Under the pieces are notes generated by a model, which made no database searches, was not told the DNA's origin, and was given only the letters and a program-made list of their open reading frames with translations. Of a stretch of 64,000 nt of DNA, positions 44,638-52,696 are shown one piece after another. Source of the DNA: JAEUQQ01 sp963697285. GTDB taxonomy: Bacteria; Acidobacteriota; Vicinamibacteria; Vicinamibacterales; JAFNAJ01. Made by a program: the position numbers and the translations under genes. The stretch covers positions 310,001-374,000 of the forward strand of contig CAVONI010000011.1 of the NCBI GenBank assembly GCA_963697285.1, given 5' to 3'. Position 1 is the stretch's first letter. Each line of letters opens with the position of its first letter.

Positions 44638-45313
44638 GACGCACCTCCACGGCACCACGTCCGACGACGCGTGCCACGATTGCCTTCCCACTGTCACTGT
44701 TCGTGACCTTGATGGCCTGCCCCAGCCGGCCGTCCATCGCCGCGACGCCGAGTGTCGACACGTTCAGACCGCCAACGTTCACCGCGATGGCCACCTGGTC
44801 GCCGCGCCTCACCATCGGCACGGGCTGGAGCATGTGCGGCAGCAGGATCTGCCCGGGCGCAACGGCGCGAGTGGCCTTCGTGCCGCGCACGTCGCGCGGG
44901 AGCGCCTCGATGCGCACGCCGTCGAGCGAGACGGCACGCAACTCGACATCCTGGGGAGCCACTTCCTGCTGCCGGGCCAATGCGCGGCCGGCGACCCACG
45001 TGCGCCGCGTGACGTGCACGGTGGCCTCGGCGGAGCCCGCCCGGGTGGCCTCGCCGTCGGTGCGCGACATGCGCAGGACGACGCGGAGTCGCTCGCCGAA
45101 GCGGGCGTCGGGCGCGAGCGTGGCGATGACGCCTTCGCCGCTCACGTCGGCGGGCACGTGGACGACGAGGTCGATCACCTGCACGTCGACCCGCTCGCCC
45201 ATCCGCGCGCGCACGGCCGCAACGATGGCGTCCTCCACGCGCTGGGGGGTGGCTGCCGAGAGCGTCACCGCCCCGGCGATCCAGGCGAGCACGACGAGGA
45301 ACAGGCGGCGCAT
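44627..45313 (-). CDS. flgA: P-ring assembly chaperone FlgA
   Basis: A 228-aa periplasmic protein with a signal peptide (LFLVVLAWIAGAVTLSAA). The C-terminal SAF domain has VAGRALARQQEVAPQDVELR, APGQILLPHMLQ and VRRGDQVAIAVNVGGLNV. It helps FlgI polymerise into the P-ring. ATG at 45313 is directly after a GTG at 45316; either is possible. It lies 8 bases after flgG. Confidence 0.92.
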   Translation of the reverse strand: MRRLFLVVLAWIAGAVTLSAATPQRVEDAIVAAVRARMGERVDVQVIDLVVHVPADVSGEGVIATLAPDARFGERLRVVLRMSRTDGEATRAGSAEATVHVTRRTWVAGRALARQQEVAPQDVELRAVSLDGVRIEALPRDVRGTKATRAVAPGQILLPHMLQPVPMVRRGDQVAIAVNVGGLNVSTLGVAAMDGRLGQAIKVTNSDSGKAIVARVVGRGAVEVRHGS

Positions 45314-45321
45314 CACGATCG

Positions 45322-46110
45322 TTACCGTGCGAGGTTGTTGGTCTGCTGCAGCATCTCGTCGGCGGTGCGCACCACCTTCGAGTTCGCCTCGTAGGCGCGC
45401 TGGCCGAGGATCATGTTCACCATTTCCTCGACGACGCTCACGTTCGACTCCTCGAGGAATCCCTGCGCCAGCGTGCCGATCCCGTCGAGTCCCGGCACGC
45501 CCGTCGTCGGTTCTCCCGAGGCCGACGAGCTCGCGTACAGGTTGCTGCCGAGCGCCTTGAGGCCGGCGGCGTTCTGGAAGGTCGCGAGTTCGATCGTGCC
45601 CACCTGCTGGGCCGCGGTCTGCCCCTGCACGGCGACCGAGACGATGCCGTCCTTCGACACGCTGATCGACGTGGCATTCGACGGGATGGTGATCTGGGGT
45701 TCGAGCGGATAGCCCTCGTTGGTCACCAGGCCGCCTTCCGCGTTGAGGTGCAGCTGCCCGGCGCGCGTGTACGCCGTCTGGCCATCGGGCAACGTGATCT
45801 GGAAGAACCCCTTGCCCTCGACTGCGAAATCGAGCGGTGCGCTGGTTGACCGGAGGTTGCCGCCGCTGAAGTCGCGTGCCGTGGCGATGGCGCGTGTGCC
45901 GAGGCCCACCTCCAGGCCGATGGGCGCCTCGCCGCTGGTCGAGGTGGGGGTTCCCGGGACGGTCGTCTGGTCGTAGACGAGGTCCTGGAATTCGACCCGT
46001 GACTTCTTGAATCCGACGGTGTTGACGTTCGAGAGGTTGTTTGCGACGTTGTCGATGTTCGCCTGCTGCGCGTCCATCCCGCTGGCGGCTGTGTAAAGCG
46101 CTCGAATCAT
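45322..46110 (-). CDS. flgG: Distal rod protein FlgG
   Basis: A 262-aa rod protein. The N-terminus MIRALYTAASGMDAQQANID and NVANNLSNVNTVGFKKSRVE, and the C-terminus LEESNVSVVEEMVNMILGQR with YEANSKVVRTADEML, are diagnostic. ATG at 46110 with GAGG upstream is preferred over an 11-residue extension. Confidence 0.97.
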   Translation of the reverse strand: MIRALYTAASGMDAQQANIDNVANNLSNVNTVGFKKSRVEFQDLVYDQTTVPGTPTSTSGEAPIGLEVGLGTRAIATARDFSGGNLRSTSAPLDFAVEGKGFFQITLPDGQTAYTRAGQLHLNAEGGLVTNEGYPLEPQITIPSNATSISVSKDGIVSVAVQGQTAAQQVGTIELATFQNAAGLKALGSNLYASSSASGEPTTGVPGLDGIGTLAQGFLEESNVSVVEEMVNMILGQRAYEANSKVVRTADEMLQQTNNLAR

Positions 46111-46200
46111 GACCTGTGCCTCAGTGGTGATGCGCCGTGTCACGATTCACGCCGTGACGCGCCGCGCCGATTGGTCGAGTGGTGGAAAGCCGGCCCGCCG

Positions 46201-46226
46201 CCGTCGGCTGACGCCGCAGCCGGCGG
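46201..46226 (-). other. Hairpin between flgF and flgG
   Basis: CCGTCGGCTG pairs with CAGCCGGCGG (10 bp with one G-U pair) around a 6-base loop. The flgF-flgG gap of 134 bases is unusual in this compact operon, so the hairpin could process, stabilise or attenuate the transcript. Confidence 0.4.
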
Positions 46227-46244
46227 TGCCGTGGCAGGCTCATC

Positions 46245-46967
46245 TCATCGCTTGCCCAGTTCCGTGATCGCGCGGCCGTCGATGTCGTTCATCAGCATCG
46301 TGACGCCGCGCTGGAGGGCCTCGAAGCTCCGGCCCACCTCGGTGAGCTGCACCATGCGCTCGACGACCGACACGTTCGACTGCTCGAGCGCTGCGCCCTG
46401 CATCGTCGTCCCGGCAGGCCGCGTGGGCGCCGCGACCCCTTCGTAGCGGAAGCGCCCTGCCGCTTCGCGCCGGAGCTTCGACGGGTCGGAGAACTCCACG
46501 ACCTTCAGCTTGCCCGACACGGCGTTGCCCGTCCGGATGGTGCCGTCAGACTGCACCGAGATCTGGCCGGTGCCGAGGGTGATCGGTCCGTTCTCGCCCA
46601 TGACGGCATTCCCGTCGGCGGTGACCAGGACGCCATCGCTGCGCCGCTGGAATTGGCCGTTGCGGGTGAACCGCACGCCGGCCTCGGTCTGCACCTCGAA
46701 GAACCCGCGTCCCTCGAGGGCGACGTCGAGTTCGCGACCGGTCGGCGTGATCTGCCCGTTGCGGAAGTCGAGGCGCCCTGGGCCCGCCACGACGTCAACG
46801 GCGCTCTGCAGCGCCCGGTTGAACGTCGGGCGCTCGGCCGAGACCGTGGTGACCTTCTCGGACTTGTAACCGGCGGTTCCCGCGTTGGCCAGGTCGGCGG
46901 CCACGCGGTCGAGTTGCTCCATCCGCGTTCGCAGTCCACTCAGCGCGACGTACGCACCACCGGCCAT
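46245..46967 (-). CDS. flgF: Proximal rod protein FlgF
   Basis: A 240-aa rod protein: GAYVALSGLRTRMEQLDRVA and LANAGTAGYKSEKV at the N-terminus, LDVALEGRGFFEVQTEAG in the middle, and LEQSNVSVVERMVQLTEVGR with SFEALQRGVTML at the C-terminus. It overlaps the end of the MshEN gene by 28 bases. Confidence 0.95.
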   Translation of the reverse strand: MAGGAYVALSGLRTRMEQLDRVAADLANAGTAGYKSEKVTTVSAERPTFNRALQSAVDVVAGPGRLDFRNGQITPTGRELDVALEGRGFFEVQTEAGVRFTRNGQFQRRSDGVLVTADGNAVMGENGPITLGTGQISVQSDGTIRTGNAVSGKLKVVEFSDPSKLRREAAGRFRYEGVAAPTRPAGTTMQGAALEQSNVSVVERMVQLTEVGRSFEALQRGVTMLMNDIDGRAITELGKR

Positions 46968-47773
46968 GCCGCCTCCTCACTCGTCGCCGTCACCGGCAAC
47001 AACAAGTCTTCGCGGCGCCCCTGTCCTTCGAGGCGCACCCAGACGAACGGATCGCAGCGCGTGTGCTGCATCCGTTCGGCGTCGCCGTGCTCGGCGAGCG
47101 CCGCAATGTGCTCGACCGCGTCATCGACCGTCGCCAGCGTGGCCGCATCGACCTGGGCCTCGCGCCGATCGGTGCCGTAAGCCTCGATGAGGATCGGCAG
47201 CAGGTGGTCGTCGACGACGTAGGCATCGACCAGCGCGCCGGTCATCTCGCGCAGCGCAGCGAGCGCGAGGCGCGGCAGCGGTGCCGTGCAGGCTACCGAC
47301 AGGCGTTCGCCGTCGCGACTCAGCTCGAAGGGGGCCACCCCCAGTGCGCGGACCGAGTCTCGCGACAGTCGCCCGGCGCCGCGGCGCACGCGCTCGATGT
47401 CGATGTACGTGAGGTACCCGACACCCGCCTGCGCGGCCAGGCCCCTCAGGACCTCGTCGCGCGTGGCCAGGCCCATTTCGACCAGTTGGCGACCCAGGCG
47501 GAACCCGGTTGCACGTTGTTCACGGAGGGCGATGTCGAGCACCGCCGCGTCGATGGACCGTTGCTGGATCATCCACCGCCCGAGCGGTTGCACCGTGGAC
47601 GGCGGGAGCCACGGCGCCGTCGCGCGCGCCGCACGCAGGACGGCCCGCGTCTGCGTGGCCAGGCAGGCACTCGAGCAATACCAGGCGCCATCGAACCGCA
47701 GCCCGACCCGCCTCGTGCGGACGAGCGCGTCTGGGCGCCAGCGGCGACAGTCAGTCTGCGCGCATCTCGCCAT
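46940..47773 (-). CDS. MshEN (GspE N-terminal) domain protein with Cys-rich N-terminus
   Basis: A 277-aa protein. Residues about 4-40 hold CAQTDC and WYCSSAC, four cysteines that may bind zinc. Residues about 75-210 match the MshEN/GspE-N domain (FRLGRQLVEMGLATRDEVLR, LAAQAGVGYLTY, GVAPFELSRDGERLSVA), a known c-di-GMP receptor in type II secretion and MSHA pilus ATPases. No ATPase domain follows. It could be a c-di-GMP or structural switch in flagellar control. It overlaps both neighbours. No gene name is established. Confidence 0.7.
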   Translation of the reverse strand: MARCAQTDCRRWRPDALVRTRRVGLRFDGAWYCSSACLATQTRAVLRAARATAPWLPPSTVQPLGRWMIQQRSIDAAVLDIALREQRATGFRLGRQLVEMGLATRDEVLRGLAAQAGVGYLTYIDIERVRRGAGRLSRDSVRALGVAPFELSRDGERLSVACTAPLPRLALAALREMTGALVDAYVVDDHLLPILIEAYGTDRREAQVDAATLATVDDAVEHIAALAEHGDAERMQHTRCDPFVWVRLEGQGRREDLLLPVTATSEEAAWPVVRTSR

Positions 47774-48188
47774 GGTCACGCTCTCGGGTCGTGCGCGGCT
47801 TCGGCGGCTTCACGGCCTTGGCGGCCTTGGTGGCACGCGCCTGGTCAGACAGGTGGAGGCGAAGCCGCACTTCGCCCTCAGACACCTTCTCGTCAGCCGC
47901 GATCTGGGGAATGCTGCGTCCGCGGCGGGCGGCAGTCGCCATCCGCGTCGCGCTGGCGCGGGCGTCCGCGCGCGGGGCCTCGGCGCTGGCGAGCCGTTCG
48001 ATCTCGACCGCCATGGCGCGGAAGCCGGTCTCGGTCGTCTCGGTCAGCAGGGTCATCGTGTCGCTCACGTGACCGAGTCGCGCCTCGTAGCGACGGATGG
48101 TGCCCACCACGTGGGTGAAGCGCCAGAGCATCACGACCTGCGCGAGCAGCAGGGTCGAACCCACGATCAAGAGGACGTTCAGCAGCAT
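47751..48188 (-). CDS. Membrane-anchored DUF2802/DUF6115-like protein
   Basis: A 145-aa protein with an N-terminal membrane segment (LLNVLLIVGSTLLLAQVVML), a helical middle and a C-terminal helix-turn-helix-like part (ATAARRGRSIPQIAADEKVS), then a Lys/Arg-rich tail. Proteins of this plan (one membrane helix plus a small HTH-like unit) are common in flagellar operons and have no known function. It lies 24 bases after the fliY C-terminal half. Confidence 0.6.
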   Translation of the reverse strand: MLLNVLLIVGSTLLLAQVVMLWRFTHVVGTIRRYEARLGHVSDTMTLLTETTETGFRAMAVEIERLASAEAPRADARASATRMATAARRGRSIPQIAADEKVSEGEVRLRLHLSDQARATKAAKAVKPPKPRTTRERDHGEMRAD

Positions 48189-48212
48189 GTGTCTGTACCT
48201 GTACCCCGGGCG

Positions 48213-48584
48213 TCAGGACGCCATCGATCGGAGGCGATCGGCCGTGCTCACCACTTCGTGGACGCGAACACCGTAGTTGCCCGACACCACGACCACTTCG
48301 CCGCGGGCGACCAGCCGGCCATTCACGAGGATCTCGACGGGATCGTCGGGCGACCGCCCCAGGTCGATGACCGAGCCGGGACCGATGCGCGTCAGGGAGT
48401 CGAGCGTCATCTCGGTCTCGCCGAACCGGACGGTCAGCGGCAGGTCGATGTCGAGGATGACTTCGAGATTCGAATAGGTTCGGCCCGAGGCGCCCGGTTC
48501 CGCGCTGGCCCGCGCGGCCGCCACCGACAGCGCCGGAGCGGCGCCCGACGCGTGCGACGCCACCACCGACAAGGGCACCGCCAC
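48213..48584 (-). CDS. FliN-type SpoA domain, C-terminal part of a split fliY
   Basis: A 123-aa ORF (GTG at 48584). LEVILDIDLPLTVRFGETEM and LARGEVVVVSGNYGVRV define the FliN/SpoA domain that forms the bottom of the C-ring. It is in the same frame as the CheC-like ORF at 48672-49037, separated by one TGA at 48672-48674. The bases between the TGA and this GTG still read like coding sequence (DDFAPTIACWADVAVP). Read through, the product would be a 274-aa FliY-type protein. A separate FliN is encoded at 57996-58352. Confidence 0.8.
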   Translation of the reverse strand: MAVPLSVVASHASGAAPALSVAAARASAEPGASGRTYSNLEVILDIDLPLTVRFGETEMTLDSLTRIGPGSVIDLGRSPDDPVEILVNGRLVARGEVVVVSGNYGVRVHEVVSTADRLRSMAS

Positions 48585-48671
48585 GTCGGCCCAGCACGCG
48601 ATCGTCGGCGCGAAATCGTCGGACAGTGTCGAGGCGATAGACGTGCCGGTCTGCCGTCGACCCCCGGGTCG

Positions 48672-49037
48672 TCACTGCTGCACCGCGCCGGTCGTCGTGA
48701 ACGAGGCGCCCTCGGCGATCGGCGTGCGCGACAGCGCCGCGAACGCCTGGTTCGCCACTTCCTGGAGCATGTCGGCGACGGCGGCGTCGTCGGGCTCGTC
48801 GTCGAAGCCCATGACCACCTTCGCGAGGCGCGCGCCATCGACCTTGTCGAAGCCGAGCACCACCGTCCCGCCCGAGGGTCCGGGACGGCGTCGCGCGAAC
48901 GATCCAGCCGACCCGGACGTCGCCGGTCGACACCGGCCGACTGCGCCCGCCGCGCCGAGCAACGCGCCCATGGCGCGGGCGACTTCGGCGGCGAGGGCCC
49001 CGGCCAACGCCGACGTGCGTTCCTGTGGAGTGGCCAT
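48672..49037 (-). CDS. CheC/FliY-like N-terminal domain, part of a split fliY
   Basis: A 121-aa ORF starting at an ATG just after the fliM stop. VVLGFDKVDGARLAKVVMGF and LQEVANQAFAALSRTPIAEG resemble the CheC/CheX/FliY phosphatase-like fold, but the catalytic E-x-x-N pattern (EVAN) appears only once. The frame ends in TGA and reopens into the FliN domain. It may be a real short protein or the first half of a disrupted fliY. Confidence 0.65.
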   Translation of the reverse strand: MATPQERTSALAGALAAEVARAMGALLGAAGAVGRCRPATSGSAGSFARRRPGPSGGTVVLGFDKVDGARLAKVVMGFDDEPDDAAVADMLQEVANQAFAALSRTPIAEGASFTTTGAVQQ

Positions 49038-50031
49038 CTATGCCTCTTGCGCGACAGTGCCTGTCGAGTTCTCGACACGCACACCGGTTCGGCCGTGGTG
49101 CACGATGAGCCGCCCGGTGAACTTTGTGTGGTGCTGCACGCGGATCTCCAGTGGGTGACGCACCTGATGTCCCAGGGTGATGACGTCGCCCGGCTTCACC
49201 TGCAGCAGATCCCGTGCCGGGAAGTTCGTGTCGAGGGTGGCCGCGACGTTGAGGCGCACCTTGGCCAGGTTGCGCCGCAGGTTGAAGCGGTCGGCTGGCG
49301 TGGGTTCGCGACGGGTGCGCTGCCACGTCTGCGTGAAGCCGGCGCCGGTGGCCTCGATCACCGACGCCGGCACGCACAGGTTCAGCATGCCCGCGGGCTT
49401 CGCCGATCCTGATGTCGAAGCCGAGCAGCACCACGACCTCGTTCGGCGCCGAGACCTGCAGCATCTGCGGGCGCGTCTCGCGCGCGTGCACCCTGAACTG
49501 CACGTCGACGATCTGCCGCCAGGTTTCGGTCAGGTTCTCGCAGATCAGCCGCACGACCGCGTCGATGACGTTCTGCTCGATCTCGGTCAGCGCCCGCGTG
49601 AGCGAGAGGCCGCGGCCGGTGCCGCCCAGCATCCGGTCGATCATCGTGAACGCGACGTTCGGATTCAGCTCGAGCGCGCAGAGGCCATCGAGCGGCTGGA
49701 CGCCGACCGCGTAGAACGCCGTCGGGTCGGGCAGCGACATCAGGAACTCGGAGTACGTGAACTGCTCGACCGACACGATGCTGACGTCGGTGACCGCGCG
49801 CAGGTAGGCCGACAGTGAGGTGCCGACGTTGCGCGCGAAGCGATCGTGCAGGAAGTGCAGCGACCGGATCTGGTCCTTCGACACGCGATCGGGACGCCGG
49901 AAGTTGTAGATCACGACCGACGACCCGCGGGCCCGCGCGGGCGACTCGGCCGCGGCCTTCGACGACTTCTCGATTTCGACGGCGCTCGTCAGCAGCGCAT
50001 CGATCTCTTCCTGCGACAGGATCTTGCTCAT
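49038..50031 (-). pseudogene. fliM: Flagellar motor switch protein FliM, frameshifted
   Basis: FliM binds CheY-P and FliG in the C-ring. The ATG at 50031 overlaps the fliA stop (ATGA). The first part reads MSKILSQEEIDALLTS and IYNFRRPDRVSKDQIRSLHF up to VVVLLGFDIRIGEARG. The frame then shifts, and the C-terminal SpoA part (MLNLCVPASVIEATGAGF to VRVENSTGTV) continues in the next frame. Removing one base from 49389-49397 (a short G run on the coding strand) restores a 330-aa FliM with GEARGMLNLC at the joint. Either an assembly error or a true frameshift; no slippery element is evident. Confidence 0.88.
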
Positions 50032-50786
50032 GCCGGCACTCCGAGTGCCGTCCTGAGCTCGGGCGAGGCGAGCATGGCCTTCATGCTGGTGCGGAGGCGC
50101 GAAATCGCCAGCGAACGCAACTGCGAGACCCGCGACTCGCACACGCCGATGACCTCGCCGATCTCGGCCATGGTCATCTCCTCTTCGTAGTAGAGCGCGA
50201 GGATCTGGCGTTCGCGCTCGGGCAACTCCATCAGGGCGCGCCCGAGCAACCGGCGCAGCTCGACCCGTTCGAGCTGCGCATCGGGGCCTTCTTCCGGATC
50301 CATGCAGAGCTCGAGCAGCGGCGTGCCGTCTTCGCCCGTCGCGTCCAGCTGCCTGATGGCGCCGAGTTCGAGCGACCGTACCTGGTCGAGCACCTTGGTG
50401 TACTCGTCGGGCGTGAGCTGCATCGCCTTCGCGACCTCGGTCTCCTCGGGTTCGCGCGCCAGGTCGTGCCGCAGGCGCGCAATCGTCGAGTCGAGGTCGC
50501 GGCGCATGCGACGCAACGAGCGCGGCGCCCAGTCGAGATCGCGCAGCGCATCGAGCATGGCGCCCTGCACGCGCCGGCGTGCGAACGCATCGAACGGCAC
50601 CCCCATCGAGGGGCGGTAGCGCCCCGCGGCGTCGATCAGGCCCAGCACCCCCACCGAGATGAGGTCGGTCATCTCGACCTGCGACGGGAGCCGCTGCGCG
50701 AGACGATGCGCCATCGCCTTGACGAGGCCGACGTGCGTGATGACCAGTTTGTCGCGCTCGGCCAGCGTGGCCTGTTGAGCTGTCAT
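50028..50786 (-). CDS. fliA: Flagellar sigma factor FliA (sigma-28)
   Basis: A 252-aa sigma factor for late flagellar genes. Region 2 contains HVGLVKAMAHRLAQRLPSQV and DLISVGVLGLIDAAGRY; region 3 WAPRSLRRMRRDLD; region 4 LPERERQILALYYEEEMTMA and IGVCESRVSQLRS, the -35 binding helix-turn-helix. ATG at 50786 overlaps the flhG stop. Candidate target promoters occur at 2048, 4215, 32275, 33525 and 41862. Its partner FlgM is at 41501. Confidence 0.96.
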   Translation of the reverse strand: MTAQQATLAERDKLVITHVGLVKAMAHRLAQRLPSQVEMTDLISVGVLGLIDAAGRYRPSMGVPFDAFARRRVQGAMLDALRDLDWAPRSLRRMRRDLDSTIARLRHDLAREPEETEVAKAMQLTPDEYTKVLDQVRSLELGAIRQLDATGEDGTPLLELCMDPEEGPDAQLERVELRRLLGRALMELPERERQILALYYEEEMTMAEIGEVIGVCESRVSQLRSLAISRLRTSMKAMLASPELRTALGVPA

Positions 50787-51643
50787 GCGCACTGTGGAGC
50801 CTCCATTTCAGCGAGTGTCGCGCGGAGCGCATCGGGTTTCGGCACCAGGCGGAGCCCCGGCCCGCCCAGCGGGGCGAGCGCCGCCACGCGCGAGGCGAGC
50901 AGGCGGAACGACTTGCTCGCGGGTGCCTGGGGCGCGTGGGCGACCACCGCCCGCTGCATCAGGATCGATTCGCGCACGGCGGCGTCGTGCGGGACGAACC
51001 CGAACGACTTGAGGCGCCGGTGCAGGAAACGTGTGGCCGCGATGTCGAGTTGGCGGAACACGACCTCGGCTTCGTCTTCGTCGGTCACGCCGTTGATCAG
51101 CAGCCCGATTTCCTTGCCGGGGTGCGCGGTCGTCAGGATCTTGATCATCGCGTAGGCGTCGACGATCGCCGTGGGCTCCTGCGAGGTGACGACCATGACG
51201 CGCTCACTGCCGCCGAGCACGTCGAGGACGTTGCTCGAGATCCCCGCGCCCGTGTCGATCAGCAGGAAGTCGAGCGACCGGCCGAGCTCGGTGAGTCCCG
51301 TCACCAGGCGATCCCACTGCCGGGGCGTCAGCGCGGTCAGCTCGCGAAGCCCCGACGATGCCGGGATGATGCGGATGCCGTGTGGCCCCTCGACGACGAT
51401 CTCGTGGATGTCCTTCTCGCCCGAGAGCAGGTGGCCGAGGTGAAACGGCGGGGCGAGCCCCAGCAGGACGTCGACGTTGCCCAGGCCGAAGTCGGCGTCG
51501 AGGATGCCCACGCGGTTGTGCAGGCGCGCCAGCGACACCGCCAGGTTGACCACGACGTTCGTCTTGCCCACTCCGCCCTTCCCGCTGGTCACGGCCAGGG
51601 TGATCGGGCCACCCGTTCTGGTGTCGTGCACTGTTGCGCTCAT
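50783..51643 (-). CDS. flhG: MinD-like ATPase FlhG (FleN)
   Basis: A 286-aa P-loop ATPase that controls flagellar number with FlhF. AVTSGKGGVGKTNVVVNLAV is the deviant Walker A, followed by GILDADFGLGNVDVLLGLAP and LLIDTGAGIS (Walker B). The start at 51643 overlaps the flhF stop. A C-terminal basic/amphipathic helix suitable for membrane contact is present. Confidence 0.95.
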   Translation of the reverse strand: MSATVHDTRTGGPITLAVTSGKGGVGKTNVVVNLAVSLARLHNRVGILDADFGLGNVDVLLGLAPPFHLGHLLSGEKDIHEIVVEGPHGIRIIPASSGLRELTALTPRQWDRLVTGLTELGRSLDFLLIDTGAGISSNVLDVLGGSERVMVVTSQEPTAIVDAYAMIKILTTAHPGKEIGLLINGVTDEDEAEVVFRQLDIAATRFLHRRLKSFGFVPHDAAVRESILMQRAVVAHAPQAPASKSFRLLASRVAALAPLGGPGLRLVPKPDALRATLAEMEAPQCA

Positions 51644-52695
51644 CGCGCCAGCTCCGCCTGTGCGTCGTGGGTCTCGCCGAGAATGCGCGCCGCGAACCCC
51701 GTGGGCGTGGCACGCTCGAGGTCCTCGGGCACGCGTTGGCCCGTGCCGAACCACGAGACGGGAAGGTCTCGCTGCTTCAGCACGCTCACGAGCGGGGCGA
51801 TGCAGCCGTCGAGTTCGTCGAGCTTGGTGAAGATGACGCGCGAGGGGTTCACGCCGGCATACGCGTCGATGAAGCGCACCAGTTGCGCGGGCGGCGTCGC
51901 GGCCGGCACCACGAGATGCACGCGGACGTTCGGCTGATGCGCGAGCACGTCGAACAGGGCCGCCGACGCGTGGTCGTTCGGCGAACGGCCGGCCGTGTCA
52001 ACCAGCACGGGCACCCTCGAACCCGACAGCGCCGCCTCGACATCGTCGGGCGTTCGCGCCACGGTGAACGCCGTGCCGATGATGTCGGCGTAGAGCCGCA
52101 GTTGCTCGACGGCACCCACGCGGAAACCGTCGGCAGCGAGGAGGCCCAGGCGACTGCCCTTCCTGGCGCGTTCCTGCGCCGCGATCTTGGCGATGGTCGT
52201 CGTCTTGCCCGCCCCGGGCGGTCCGACGAACACCTCGACGCGCGCGAAGGCTTCGCTTCCGGCGGTCAGCCACTGCACGCGGGACGTCAGCGCATCGTGA
52301 ATGGCGGTGCGCGGCAGGTGCTTCCGCCGCAACTTCGGCGTCACCAGGCTCGACGCAATCTCGCTCGCGAACGCCTTGTCGAGGCCGACAGCCGTGAGTC
52401 GCGACAGCACAGAGTCCGCGAGCGGTTCCAGATCACGCGGTTCGGCGAGGGGCACGTCCTGCCGCGTGCTTCGGACGGTGACCCGACGCTTGTCGGCCGC
52501 CGCCGGTCGGGATTCCGACATGGTGCCGTCGCCGGCAGCGGCGGTGACTTCGACCACCCGTCCGCCCATCCACCCGCGAAGGCCTCCGGCGCCGACCATC
52601 CTGGTCGACAGCACCAGGGCCGTCGGCCCGAGGTCTGCCCGGGCCAGTGCCAGGGCTTCACGTACCGTTGCACTGCGAAATCGTTTGAGCGTCAT
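51640..52695 (-). CDS. flhF: SRP-type GTPase FlhF
   Basis: A 351-aa GTPase that directs flagellar placement. The N-terminal B domain is basic (MTLKRFRSATVREALALARA). The NG domain carries VFVGPPGAGKTTTIAKIAA (G1), LLAADGFRVGAVEQLRLYAD, VLVDTAGRSP (G3) and IFTKLDELDG (G4). It lies one base after flhA and is coupled to flhG, the usual flhA-flhF-flhG order. Confidence 0.96.
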   Translation of the reverse strand: MTLKRFRSATVREALALARADLGPTALVLSTRMVGAGGLRGWMGGRVVEVTAAAGDGTMSESRPAAADKRRVTVRSTRQDVPLAEPRDLEPLADSVLSRLTAVGLDKAFASEIASSLVTPKLRRKHLPRTAIHDALTSRVQWLTAGSEAFARVEVFVGPPGAGKTTTIAKIAAQERARKGSRLGLLAADGFRVGAVEQLRLYADIIGTAFTVARTPDDVEAALSGSRVPVLVDTAGRSPNDHASAALFDVLAHQPNVRVHLVVPAATPPAQLVRFIDAYAGVNPSRVIFTKLDELDGCIAPLVSVLKQRDLPVSWFGTGQRVPEDLERATPTGFAARILGETHDAQAELAR

Positions 52696-52696
52696 G

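Noticed and set aside
47286..49412. 708-aa plus-strand ORF opposite fliY and its neighbours
   Set aside because: Antisense artefact; the minus strand holds SpoA and MshEN domains.
47893..50832. 979-aa minus-strand ORF spanning fliA, fliM and fliY
   Set aside because: Only the middle (FliM N-terminus) is real; the ends are other frames of fliA and fliY. The apparent fusion results from the fliM frameshift.
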